Source: Quercus robur
Taxonomy: Eukaryota > Streptophyta > Magnoliopsida > Fagales > Fagaceae
Length of the DNA: 64,000 nt
Direction: 5' to 3'
Assembly (NCBI RefSeq): GCF_932294415.1
Contig: NC_065535.1
Coordinates: forward strand, 15,290,282-15,354,281
A program made the translations under genes and the position numbers. This document shows positions 34,714-46,357 of the stretch, piece after piece; position 1 is the stretch's first letter; each line of letters opens with the position of its first letter. The notes beneath the pieces are model-generated. The model searched no databases. It was not told the DNA's origin and saw only the letters and a program-made list of their open reading frames with translations.

Positions 34714-37700
34714 CTAGTGTTGTGGGAAATTATTCATTGGATCATCACGCTGGAATCTCTTCATCCTGTAAGCCTCCATTTGCTCAGGTGTAACCTGCAA
34801 TTGATCATACAATGGTGAGAAAATCCACAAGAAGCTAGACAAACAATCCAGCACTTGCTTTTTTTCTTCTTCTTTCCTTTCAAAAATAATCTAGCAGTTG
34901 TTCATAATTCTAAATTTAGCACTTCATTCAACCATGGAATTTTAAAGATCTTACCTCATCATTCCATGTAACATTATATTTGCGCTTTCTCTCATCTTTC
35001 TCTTCTCTCTTTCTTTGATCCTCCTGTCAAAGCCAAACAAATTTTAGAATTGAATAGTGTACAAGTGAAGCAATGTTCATCAACTAATCTAACTACAAAT
35101 TTAAATGTACGACTCTGAAGTCTACCAAGCTCAACTCAAAAAATTGGATGGCAGAGAAAATTTAAGCTGTTCATACCAACAATTCATGCCCTTACTAGAT
35201 ATAGATTGCCCCTAATCTGTTACAAACGCCTACCTACATACCACCTGAGCTATACCAAGACCCTAATAAGAGTTATAGGCTGTTCGATCAAATTAGGGAA
35301 ACTCAATGGAATTCATAACCGTTTCAACTTTTTTTTTTCTCTTTATTTTGATTGCCTGAATATTCAAGAGCTAAAAGACCATTCCTTCTCACCAATATGA
35401 GATGGGTTGCAGCTATAGTCAGAAGTCCAACTGGGCCAATTGTGTGTGTGCGCGTGTGTATATATATATATATATATAACTCTTATTAGGGTCTTGGTAT
35501 AGAGAAATTACAAACACCTACCTCCATACCACCTGAGCTATACCAAGACCCTAATAAGAGTTTTATAATGGTTAGAAATCCTACACTACCACTCAAACAC
35601 ATTCCCCCACCCCCTGAACCCCAAGCTCTAAGACTTGGGGAGGTAACATCCCGCAAACAGGCAGGTATCCCTAATTAGAATTATATTAAAGAAGAAGTAG
35701 AAGTACAAAAGAATATTAAGAACAAGAGGAAGATAACAAAAATAAAACTTAGACCCTCTGTCACCTTTTTAAGTGCTTCTGCAAGTAATTTCTCATCCAA
35801 AACCAAGTCATCTGGGATTTCTGTTCCCCAAGTAGCCACCCTTTTCTCCTCCAGTAGCGTAGGCGTCTCTGTTTTCAGGTTCAAGATACAATGTCAAGTT
35901 AGATCATATACCATGGCCTTTTAAGCAGCAATAGAACAAATTGAAAACCAACACAAATTTGCTTTCTATTTCAGAAAGAATATTACAAGGAAAAGACACA
36001 GAAAAAGCCTAAATCTAATACACACCTTCAGTAGCTTCTTTCCGAGCAATATTAGCCTTCATAAGATCCGTTGCAGCCTCAGCAGCCTCTATTCCAGCAG
36101 CACCAGTGCAATAGCTGTTCCGGATTATCTGCTTGCAGCACTTGTAGCCCCATTGGTGATCCTTCCACCATGAACCCCATACACTTGTGTGGTTGTTAAT
36201 ATAAACATCTTCTTCATACTTGCTTCTGGGAAGTGCCTTCTCCTGCAAAAGCAATAAAGCATGCTACGTAAGTATGCAAGAAAATATAACATAAAAGACC
36301 AACTTTCTTTTGTAATTGAGAATTTTACTATCTAATACAAAAAATCAGAATTTCAAGACCAACAATGCCAATGAAAAGTATTCATTGCCTTAGATACAAA
36401 CACCAAATAAAATAATTAATCTCACTGAAAACAACCATAGAACAGTTCAAAGAGGCAATTCATTCTAAAAATCCTAAAACATTGTACATTAGATCATGAT
36501 CCCAGATCTAGATCCATGTCATAGCCACTGAATTACCAAGAATTTAAACCCAAAAACAATTTGGAGCAAAATATTCCCAAGGCAAACACTCCATATTGCC
36601 GCCTATCAGAGACTTGACAAGGTGATCAAAAAGCGTGGAACAAACTCATGTCCAAAAAAGCTATACATATTGCAGACCTTAATCATGCATTTCACAACTA
36701 AATGCTAGACATCAACATTGTTCAGAAACCCATGGCTCTTCATTCCAATCATCTTTTGCTCATCAAAAGTTCAAGTTTAAAACTTAAGAGAGTAAGTTAT
36801 AAAACTAAGTAAACCATTGATACACATCATACCTGCCCCTTTATGATTCTGCCGGCACGATCATATTCAACTTCTCTTTCAGTCTGTCCTAGTAGAAGCT
36901 CCCTTGGAAGTTCTCCTTCAGTAGCTGCGTTTCCATACTTCTCCAAGATGTCATCTTTTGTTTGGGACTTCAGCTTCTCCTTAATGACCTTATAATTTTT
37001 ATAAAGCAACTCAGCTTGGGATGGAGCTGCTTGCATGTGCATGTCTTGTCCCTTATCAAATGCTTCCCATGAATGAATGTTAAGCTGCTTAAACTCCAAA
37101 GCTTCACCACTATTCCTATATTGATTATCTCCCTATAATAAAAGAGTCAAAGAAACCAAAGTGAGATAAATACATATTACAAACTTGCAAAAACTGCACC
37201 CAAAGAATTCATAATACAATATCTAATCTTCAAAGAAACCTACCCCGTAGAACTTCTCATTTGGATCTGCATCTGGGAGAGGATCTTCACGCATGGACCG
37301 GGTTTTGGGATCATAATGCGCAGAGTTGACATCAAGATTCAACAGATATTTTGCGGTGTCCTCCCGAATACGCAAGTTCCTGAAAAATATATACTTCAGA
37401 ATAGTAACATACAACATCCAACCCACAGGTGGGAATATATTTCTACATAGTAGTATACAAGACCAGCAAGCACAAAAAGAAAGCATTTATTTCCATCTTC
37501 CATTAGAATGGCATTAAACTGGTGGAAATAGAAGGGAGCTCTGACCTGACAGTTCCTGTGCTTCCACCACCTGTTGTACGCACACGCTTTTCAACCTTTG
37601 CAAAGTCCATTTGTTTGCTCTCATCAACCTTGGCCTCATCTACCCTTAGATCATCTTCATCATCATCCTCATCACTGATTCCAGCTTCACCAGCTTCACC

Positions 37701-39405
37701 ATCTTCACCATTTTGGTTATTGTTTTTTTCCTCAAGTTTCTTAAGCTGCTGGTCCTTCAGGAATTTCCTTCGAGCTTCATCTCTTGCTTCGTATCTCTCA
37801 ATGACACGGGAATAGGTAGATGCATCATAGCCATTCCATCGGTCCCGTTTGCCATCATAGTCAAGCTCAAAGGTCTCTATTTTTTCATCAGGTGCAATGT
37901 GTTTGCTCGTCCACTTTGCCCCTACTTTACGGGGCCTTTCCATACATGCCTTTGAATCGTGAGTCATAGCTCCACAGCTGTTGAGAAGCAATTAAAAATA
38001 TTATTACCCCACATATGCAATAAAGAAAAAAAAAAAAGAATAACATGGGCTTTCTTTTTTATGGTAAAAAAGGGATGGTAAAAGATCCAACTAGTCAATT
38101 TTGTGGCATTACCACCACCAATAGACCTCTACAGGACGCATAGCTAGTCTAAGTTTTTCTTATTCCTCCTTTAGCTGTTGATTGCTATCTGACTTGAGTT
38201 TAGGAAATATGTTGATTCTTAAATGTGGGAGTACATTGGCTGGTGGGTGGGAAAGAGAGAGAGAGAGAGTTCACTTACTTTTCACATGCACCCTTCCTGT
38301 ATTTGTCAGCCTGGTAAATTTTGGCACCTCTGTCATACCATGATTTTGTATAATTAGGATCTGATTTCCACTTCCTTTGATGTTTTAAACTCTGAAATTC
38401 AAATAACAAATACAGAGCATTACAATTTTTGTTTTTGTTTTTACAAGTTATGCACCAGTCCAAACAATAAATCAGGGAAGACGAAGAAGTTATGCAAGGC
38501 AGTCATCAAAACGATAGATGTACTTACAGGTCTCTCAGCATTGAGATACCAAGGTGCAGATGACATATACTGCGGAATATGAGGATTGATCTCCTTTCCA
38601 TCCTCATCAACCTCAGCTGGTGCAAGCCCAGCTTTACGTGCTTCTTCTAATTCAATTTGCTTCCTATGGTCCTCCCTCGATTTAAATGCAACTGCAACCC
38701 CATAAAACAACAACAACAACAAAACCTTAGTCCCAAGTTTTAGGGTCGGCTATGGATATATACAAACATATTTTTCAATGATTAAAAATGTTCATCACTC
38801 ATCAGCTGCCAATAACGAAATACAACACTTTCACAAAACAATGAATTGAAAACCTTAGTCCCAAGTTTTAGGGTCGGCTATGGATATATACAAACATTTT
38901 TTTAATGATTAAAAATGTTCATCACTCATCAGCTGCCAATAACGAAATACAACACTTTCACAAAACAATGAATTGAACAAAATACCACAAATTTGACAAT
39001 GTAGCAAAGAAATCCAATTTATCACAATCTATTTCAATGCACAACCAATAGGCATACCAATACTGCAAAATTTCTCACTCGTTTGCAAGCCAAAACAAAA
39101 GCTGGCTTTACCCCCAAATACTGTTAAAATAAAAATGGAACAATCCCAAAAAAAACCCTAACCCTAAGGAAGACATAAAAGATGTAATTTCGGTTCCAAA
39201 ACGATCAAATTCAATGAAATAAAACCAATCCCCAAAACAAACCCTAACCCCAAAAAGTCGTACAAGATGTAATTTCGGGCCCCATAACGATCAAATTCAA
39301 AGGAATAATAGCAGGCAACAAGGTGAATCAAACGAATCAATCAGAACAATCTAAAGAAACAGAAGCGGGGAATTGAAAATAACAAGTACCTGAAGCGGTC
39401 GCCAT
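34714..39405 (-). CDS. SLU7: pre-mRNA-splicing factor SLU7, ten coding exons, 543 aa
   Basis: Exons: 39405-39390, 38691-38528, 38391-38279, 37977-37546, 37379-37244, 37132-36833, 36242-36026, 35868-35765, 35023-34955 and 34794-34714. All have GT-AG borders, and together they make 1632 nt or 544 codons, close to the usual plant length of about 535 aa. The start is MATAS, with the first intron after 16 coding bases. Features are [23 protein letters not shown], a CCHC zinc knuckle (C96, C99, H104, C109 in [14 protein letters not shown]), an acidic stretch of Asp/Glu, the conserved [12 protein letters not shown] and [14 protein letters not shown] blocks, and a C-terminus ending NNFPQH. SLU7 acts in the nucleus in the second catalytic step of splicing and helps 3' splice-site choice. 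No lesion was seen. Intron 1 carries telomere-like AAACCCTAA words (near 39163 and 39240), which are common in plant housekeeping genes. Confidence 0.97.
35220..35563. repeat. direct repeat plus 25-bp hairpin in SLU7 intron 8
   Basis: A roughly 56-bp sequence ending CTATACCAAGACCCTAATAA occurs at 35220-35274 and again at 35508-35563. Just before the second copy, at 35479-35503, lies a perfect 25-bp inverted copy of its end. This makes a hairpin (35479-35563) with a loop of about 35 nt. A (TG)n(TA)n run at 35441-35478 abuts it. Confidence 0.85.
38701..38976. repeat. tandem duplication (about 126 bp x2) in SLU7 intron 1, with SINE-like word
   Basis: 38723-38850 and 38851-38976 are near-identical. 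Each begins AACCTTAGTCCCAAGTTTTA followed by GGGTCGGCTATGGAT. That word, here preceded by (CAA)n, resembles the tRNA-related part of plant SINEs such as Au in reverse orientation (recalled similarity, not checked). Confidence 0.8.
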
Positions 39406-39477
39406 GTTTGGCCGGTTGAGCGAGAGCGGCTGCGCTGCGGCGGAGGAATACGGGATGGGCTGATCGGCGGTGGTTCG

Positions 39478-39504
<27 letters not shown>
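39478..39504. repeat. (GA)n / (CT)n run in the SLU7 5' leader
   Basis: On the minus strand this is a CT-repeat about 75-100 nt upstream of the ATG, a common feature of plant 5' leaders. Confidence 0.9.
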
Positions 39505-39509
<5 letters not shown>

Positions 39510-39588
39510 TATTGCAGAATTGGAAGAGTAAAAAATCTAATGCGTCGATAGCCAAGGTGGCTCAACCATTGGCCGGGATTGAGTTTTA

Positions 39589-39597
39589 CTATTTATA
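39589..39597 (-). promoter_or_regulatory. SLU7: candidate TATA box of SLU7
   Basis: The minus strand reads CCGTATAAATAGT, a good plant TATA box about 185 nt upstream of the ATG. A start site about 30 nt below it would give a leader that includes the CT-repeat. No experimental support. Confidence 0.55.
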
Positions 39598-39887
39598 CGG
39601 AAAAAGTTAGTGAAGTCGGTTTGGGGGATTTGGATTTGATTTCTATCAAATAGATCAACGGTCTCAAATGCACCAACTCAGATCAGATAATGTGTTATAC
39701 AATATTGTTTGCAAGGGATAAGTATGGTATGGCACTATGGATAATAGAATAGTTTGACCTCTTTTATTGGCAAATTGAATGTCTTATTTATTGGTCTTAT
39801 AATGTAAAATTTTTAGTTAAGGCTCAAAAATGTAATCAATTCCGGTCAAAAAAAAAAATGTAATCAATTGATGTTAGCTTTTTAAAA

Positions 39888-40119
39888 GGATAAATTCTAC
39901 TAACATATCTTGGAGTTTAGGTTACTAACTAGGACTAAAACTTTACAAAACTAGTCAATTTGGCCCCTAAATCCAATTTAATCTCTAATCAATTAGTTAT
40001 TTTTTTCTCAACTGTTTTAGGAACTAAATTGGTTGTAGGTACCAAATTGATTAGTTTTGAAAAGTCTTGAACCTGATTGGTATTAACCCAAACCTCAGAG
40101 GTTTGAATGAAACTTACCC
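39888..40119. mobile_element. MULE-type MITE (232 bp) with perfect 9-bp TSD
   Basis: Long imperfect inverted arms start GGATAAATT and end AACTTACCC. Identical 9-bp flanks TTTTTAAAA lie at 39879-39887 and 40120-40128. The flank is low in complexity, but the TIR ends meet it exactly on both sides. Foldback-like, no ORF. It lies about 290 bp upstream of the SLU7 TATA box. Confidence 0.75.
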
Positions 40120-40128
40120 TTTTTAAAA

Positions 40129-41208
40129 TATTATTTTCATTTTAAATGTTGTGCATTCTATTAATACGTTTTATAATGTTTACGGTAATTTAAGAGAGTA
40201 AAAGTTTTCAATCTCTTTTGAAAAATTTACTCTTCCTTTATCTCTCTATTAAAATAAAAATTATAATTAATAGTTTTCTAAACAAATTCATTATTCCATT
40301 GTTCAATAACTAAAGTCCAATAGTGCCAAGGGAGATAATGATCATCTCAGGCATGATATTTATTATGATATTAATTTTTTAGATTTATTTTTTTAGAATT
40401 AAAATTTTTTAAATATGTTATATAAATAGATGAAAATAGTCCAATTACAATTTTATGTTATGTAAAAAGGCTAGATTACTTTTCTAATTCATGTATTGCT
40501 TATAAAATAATAACAAATAATACATTCCATTTGCATGTGTAGAAAGAAGCTATCCAAAATTAAATTTGATAAAGTTCTATTTAAGATAGAATTAGTGATA
40601 TTACCAATTAAAAATGAAATCTTAGCGGAAGTTGAACATAAGAACATAATTAATAGTAATCTTGCATCTTAAAAAGCAAGAAAAATATATTTTTAAATGA
40701 AAAAAAAAATCATAACATAAATATTATTCAACTAATATTTAAAATAAGAGAAATTTGCACTAAATTCCAAAATGTATTGAGCTGGTCCTAGAATGGACCA
40801 TATTATTGCGGAATATGAATTTGTGCAATGTTTGAAATTGAATTAAGGTATTTGACAAAACAACATCATTTAAAAATTTTACAAGTTTTTTAAAATTTAT
40901 TTTATATTTAAAGTACTTTATGCATATGAAAAATCCTTATAGCAATGTGGTCATATTTTGCATGAAAGATCTTTCATGGTTTTAGCATGATCATCACAGT
41001 ATTAGTACAAAAAAATTAATTCAATTGAGGCTAAATTTGTTTAAAAAACATAAGTATTAAATTGATGACTTTGCAAAGAAATGTTTACCAAGAACCACTA
41101 TTGAATATTGGAAGAAACTAATAATTATTCCCATAAAATAAATTACAAGAAAATGCGAGCCTTAGCCCAAAATGTATTTGATTCGGACTCTCATCAACAT
41201 AATTTACA
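40129..41208. other. intergenic AT-rich DNA, no gene seen
   Basis: No ORF above background and no clear repeat. Confidence 0.45.
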
Positions 41209-41640
41209 TTGTTACATACACTTTAATTGTACAACTGTTATAATAGGATTATAGTTAACAACTATTATAGTTGGATCAGTTATGTATGGCAGTTAAGTTA
41301 GTTATTTCCTCCTAATATCCCTGTTAGTGTAGTGTATAGACATGGTTTGTAATTATTTATCAATTTAATTAATGAAATCAGTTTTTCACAAATATGTTAT
41401 GGTATCAGAGCACTTAAAACACTCCTCTGTTTTTCCCTAAAATATCTATGGTTTCATTTTTTGGTTTTCTTTTTTCTTTGCAAGAACTTGAAAGTTCATC
41501 AATGGCTTCCATTGTAGCACCTTCATCTTCAACAGCTCCTTTTGTGCAAGATCCAACTCTTGTGGAAGATGTATCAAAATCACTCTTTCTACACTATGGA
41601 GAAAACCCTGGTGCCATGCTTGTTTCTCAGCCATCATGTA
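41209..41640 (+). mobile_element. Ty1/copia 5' LTR end, primer-binding site and gag start (remnant)
   Basis: A short LTR-like segment ends near 41390 (TTTTTCACA). It is followed after a few bases by TGGTATCAGAGC at 41400-41411, the standard copia primer-binding site matching initiator Met-tRNA. An ORF with an internal ATG at 41502 (MASIVAPSSSTAPF) reads LFLHYGENPGAMLVSQP, the typical opening of the copia Gag domain, and is then lost at about 41640. The rest of the element is not recognisable downstream. Confidence 0.8.
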
Positions 41641-42098
41641 AAATAGAAAATAAATTTACTAGAAATGTGGTATAAAGCATAATTTTTATACCTCTAATAA
41701 TTTAATAGTGATGTACCACATCAAATTTGCACAAATTAAAGGATAAAGCTACATAGTCCAATCCCAACCATATACAAACACGCCATCCACCAGATATCAA
41801 GGATGTTATAGTGCTCCTCCAACAATTTTAGTAGAGTTTAAAAATGACGTCGGAGCAACTGCGAGCACTGGGCAATGAGAACTAAGCAATTGTTCATATG
41901 GGAAAAAATAAAAATAAAAACTTATTCTATAATAAATGGCTAAAAAGATGTGTTTGTTTCAAACTATCCCCTTAAACCCATCCACCACGACACCTCTGGT
42001 AGCTTGTCATCACTGATATTGCTACAGTTGCGGCTTGCCTTGGTGATACTCTAATGCATGAAGTTCAAGGAAAACATACTATGAAATTTGTGCGACAC

Positions 42099-42713
42099 TG
42101 TTGTACCCAGACCCATTTGGGCCTTGGGTTTTGACTCAGCAGTGCGGCCCATGGCCCCAATCTGAACCTACAATGGCCACAAGCCCAAGGTTTGTGCTGC
42201 TCAAAGGCCTAGAGAGTAGACAATCTACATTAGCACGCACCTTGTTTTGCCACCTGGTCCTTGCTCGGCGAACCTTCCCCGAACAAGAAGAAAGGCGTTC
42301 GAATACACATTCCCCTGTATGCCCGGCAGTGCTTCGAGGAACATCACTGCCAAGCATACCTACTAGAATGGGAACCAGTTTCAAGGCCACTCTCACCTCG
42401 CCCCACTCCCACCTAAACACCCAATTACGATTAACAATATTGGACCCCCTATTACACTAACTTTGAAAGCAATTATTATCCCTTCACTAATGCTTGGCTA
42501 TAAATATGAGAAGCTAAAGGAGGAAAAGGGGTTGGAAAGGCTTGTAAAGAAACTAACAATAAGAGGGAGGCGAGTGAACCAGAGTGATAGAAATACAATT
42601 TTGGTGAGTCTCTGTGATAAGAACAATCCAACGTAGGAAATCCAAGCCCACCTTACAAATAGATTGTGAGCCCGAGTGAGGCCCAACCCAATAGTTTCAT
42701 TTCTGGCGTGCAC
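42099..42713. mobile_element. probable solo LTR, about 0.6 kb
   Basis: Begins TGTTGTACCCAGACCCATTT and carries GGCCCATGGCCCCAATCTG and a TATA-like GGCTATAAATATGAG near 42496. A transcript-like leader follows, then GAGTGAGGCCCAACCC and TTTCTGGCGTGCACA near 42715. I recognise the order of motifs as a gypsy-type LTR. Short ORFs on both strands here are shadows. A 5-bp duplication could not be confirmed. Confidence 0.5.
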
Positions 42714-43153
42714 AAAATTCTATTAGAGATGGGGTTATTTGATTATGCTTACTAAAATTGTGAATGATGCCCCGACTACTTTTCCAAAACCAATGACCTT
42801 GTCAGAGGTTTCTTAACATAATGGCATCCTTAACAGCATCTTCTCAACAAAATGGCATCCATAACGACATCTCTATGTGCAGAGGTGAAAGCTTTAGTTG
42901 AGATTTAATTATGTTATTTGATTTTTTTCAGGGTACACTACATATTTGGTTCTTAACTTATACACCTATTACTTGTATGTTAATTTGATTCTTTACATTT
43001 TATATGTGTCAATTTAGTCCCTAACTTTTTAGTATTATGTCAAAATAGTCTTTGCCACTAAGTTATGGATGAAAAATATTGACGTGACTAATGTTTAAAA
43101 TAAAAAATTATTTATATGTCACACTAGATGGCATGTGTGCTACCATGTGGAAT

Positions 43154-43195
<42 letters not shown>

Positions 43196-43232
43196 AGCAA
43201 TACCAAAAGACAGCTTACATCGAACTTGTAGT

Positions 43233-45435
43233 TAGACATGGCAAAACAGCCGGTCGGGTCGGGTCAATCGGGTAGCGAGTCAAAACAGATCATTTTTAAA
43301 TGGGTCGATTGGGTTGCAAGTCGGGTCAGGTCCAGTTGACCCGTATTTTTCAAACAATTTATTTATTTATTTATTTATTTTCAATTACAAAAACAAAGCA
43401 ATGACAACTTGTTTTGAGAGAATGAATAAAATCAATTAAGGAAATGAATTGCACTTAATGCCACTTGTTAATATCCTTCAAATTCTGACAGTTTTAAGCA
43501 TAACAAGAATTATTTATAATCATAAATTCATGATGGAAAAGTCTTCAATGTTAATAGTTTACTGTCAAAATGCATATAATTACAGGTTTACAACTTCAAA
43601 AGGAGATAGATCTTAAAACAAACAAAACAAGTAAGCTAGCAAAGTAGTCAGCTAATCTGAATATCGGCTATACAATTCATTGTCCTGCACCAGTATATAG
43701 AAAAGCCACCCAGTAGTAGCTAGTAAGACAGCTTAATTAGCTTTAAAGGCCACCAAAACAGAATGGTTGTTAGAAGGGGAATTGTGCCAATAAGCTAGAG
43801 TCTGCTTCTACATTCACTCCTTTATCAAAGAAGTACTTGCATACTTAGGTCACAGGACACCACTTCACATGAGGGCAATACTTCTATACATACTAGTGCC
43901 ACCAGAAAGAGTGCCCATGAATCAAGAGAGAAATAAACATATGTAACCATTATATATGAATCATGACCTATCCTTATCAATAACTCTAGCACTAATACAA
44001 AAAATTCGGATTCTTGCTCTGTAAAAATTTAAATACATAATTAGCATGGAAAATCAAGATATTTAAAATAAATGTTTGATTTTTTTGTGGAAAGGTAAGT
44101 AATTTACACACATGATTAGGGATGTCCACAGGTCAAGTTTATGCATAACCTGCAACTGATCCGATGACATCGAGTTTCCAGCGAGAAAACCCGCTGCCAA
44201 CCGCAAAAACCAACGGGTCAGGTCGGATCGGAGTTGTTTGATCGACGATCGAATCGATCGAATTAGTCGAAGCAGATGATGATGCTGTTGGAGATTCCTT
44301 TTGACAGCGATCTGTATTTTTTGCCGGATCTTCACCGAATTTATGAAAAAATCACTAAATCTAAGCAAAAAAACACCAAATCGTTGCTATATTTAAGCAA
44401 AAACCGTCTGAGTTTCGCCGGATTTGAGCAAAACCCATCATATTTTCACTTGACCTAAGCCTTATTTAAGCGAAACCCACTAGATTGTAGCTGGATCTAA
44501 GCATAAACGACGAGATCTTGCCAAATCCGATGGAGATTTCATGGATCTAGCTGAGATCTTGCCAGATCTAAAAAATCTCGCCGAAAATTGCTATGAATCT
44601 TGGTCGGTTCGGGTTTCTTCGAGTTTTGGGGAGAAGATCTAAGACCGAACCGAGCAGATCAGATTTTGGAGAAGAAAACCCGCCACCAACCGTCGGAGTA
44701 GTCAGGTTGGCTGGCGGTCAGCCCAGGTCCGGTCGTATTTACCGGTGGGTCAAGCCACCGGTTGAGTTGAACACCCCTACACATGATAGCAAACTTGTAA
44801 ACTTGTAAAATGTATATTTTAAGTTTACATCACCAATAATATCATTCCCACACCCAAAAAAAAAAAAAACTACATGTCATGGACCAAAGGCGCACCATGC
44901 AAGTCAGCTAGTCAGGTTTGGCCTTTGTGGTTTCATGTTTGTGCCTTACTGCCTTTGGCTTTGGACTACAGCTAGTCAAATTGAATCACTGAATGAGATT
45001 TTTTTTTTTTTTTTTAATGGTTGTCTTGAGTCTTGACAGTCTTGTGTTGTCTTGTCAAGTTGTCTTATTCTCTCATGTCTGAAACTTAGCTCTTATTGGT
45101 TGTGACTTGTGAAACTCAAATAGTCAAATTAAATGTGAAGCTATTGTTGTCTTGTCTTGTTTTTGTTTATATCTATAAAAACTATAATCTATTGACTATT
45201 AGTTTTGGTACTTTGTGCGTTATGTACTTAGTATTAGAATGTAGTCTAAATATTTTTTTAGCGAATTTTTTTAACGGGTCGTGTCACAGGTTATTCGGGT
45301 TGGGTTGACCCGCAAAAAACGGGTCGGGTCACAGATTAACCCGTTTTTGTTTCGGGTCAAAAAAATCGGGTTTGGATCAGGTATTTTTTCTGGTCGGGTT
45401 GGATCAGAAAATTCTGACCTGTTTTGCCATGTCTA
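43233..45435. mobile_element. hAT element (2203 bp), non-autonomous, perfect 8-bp TSD
   Basis: The ends TAGACATGGCAAAACAG and CTGTTTTGCCATGTCTA are a perfect 17-bp terminal inverted repeat. Identical CTTGTAGT duplications lie at 43225-43232 and 45436-45443. Subterminal GGGTCGGGT and GACCCG words occur at both ends. The inside has no transposase ORF and includes a nested smaller hAT element (44117-44779). It is inserted in the left arm of the palindromic element. Confidence 0.95.
44117..44779. mobile_element. non-autonomous hAT element A2 (663 bp) nested in the larger hAT
   Basis: The ends TAGGGATGTCCACAGGTC and GAGTTGAACACCCCTA are bracketed by identical CACATGAT duplications at 44109-44116 and 44780-44787. 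Its interior shares CCCGCCA.CAACCGTCGGAGT and repeated GATCTCG/CCAGATCT words with the element at 5872-6445, so the two are one family. Confidence 0.92.
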
Positions 45436-46357
45436 CTTGTAGTTTCTTCTTCGTCAAGATCAAAAACAACAACTAAGACTAAAATTGGACTCTTTCTTTG
45501 AGCCCTACGTTTTATTGAACACAGCATATAGTGTCCCTTTAAATGCCAAGAATGAACAAAGAAAAGAAAAGAAAAAATCTAAAACCTCAACGGCATTAAA
45601 GCCCAGTAATTCTCTCTTTGTAATTGTCTCACTATACAAACAGTACATATGCAATCTTTTTCTAAAATTTAAAAGAAAAAAAAAACCATAAATAAAAATA
45701 AAGGTTCTAAAATAATTATTGGGTCTGTCATTTGTGAATACTTTGAATTTTTTTTGAGTCAGAATACTTTGAAATATTGGTTGATGGAGTCTTGAAATGT
45801 AAATCAGACCATTTTAAGATATGCCATGTTTGTTTAGTGAGAATCAAATGAGGAACAACGACAGTTTTGCATATGTCCTGTCTGTTTAGTGAGAAAATTA
45901 CGAAGAGAACAATATTGAGCTTTAATACTGAGATTTTAGATTTTTTTTTGTTCCTTTTCTTTTGTTCGTGTTCTTGGCAATTAAAAAGACACAACGTGTT
46001 GTGTTTTAGAAAATGTAGGGCTCAGAGAAAGAGTCCAATTTCAATACCAGTTGCTATTCTTGATCTAGACGGAGAAGAAACTACAAAACGAAATAACCTT
46101 ACTGTTGCATTTTTTTTTTTAATTTAATTCTATGTGATAGTACACTTGTCAGTTAATGTGGCATAAAAATAATATTTTATTTTAACTGTTAGCTAAATCA
46201 TCATTTTTCATCTATCATTTAACAGTAAGAACTATTTTGATACAATACCAAAAAGTTAGAGACTAAACTGATACATTTAAAATATTATATATGAACCAAA
46301 TTGACATATAGTTTGAAGGTCAGAAACCAAATATACCTAATTTATCATTTTTTTTAT

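Larger units (their letters stand above)
42935..46345. mobile_element. large palindromic (foldback) element, interrupted by a hAT insertion in its left arm
   Basis: The left arm (42935-43232 plus 45444-45700, about 555 bp once the hAT element is removed) is an inverted, diverged copy of the right arm (about 45745-46345). Examples: TCAATTTAGTCCCTAACTTT near 43011 pairs with AAAAGTTAGAGACTAAACTG near 46250, and AAATTGGACTCTTTC near 45482 pairs with GAAAGAGTCCAATTT near 46026. Without the insertion the element is about 1.2 kb and almost all inverted repeat, like foldback MULEs. The outer borders are set by where the arms stop matching. No coding capacity was seen. Similar-looking ORFs in the two arms are just the inverted repeat. 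Confidence 0.8.

Noticed and set aside
37522-37955. Plus-strand ORFs of 80-97 codons at 37.5-38.0 kb
   Set aside because: They are antisense to SLU7 exon 4; the Ser/Leu runs mirror its acidic stretch.
42101-42460. 119-codon + ORF and 94-codon - ORF at 42.1-42.4 kb
   Set aside because: Both lie in an LTR-like sequence and neither has a domain; the overlap on opposite strands reflects lower AT content.
45485-46127. Similar-looking short proteins on + (45485-45691) and - (45728-45994)
   Set aside because: Their similarity comes from the inverted arms of the palindromic element and is not evidence of a duplicated gene.
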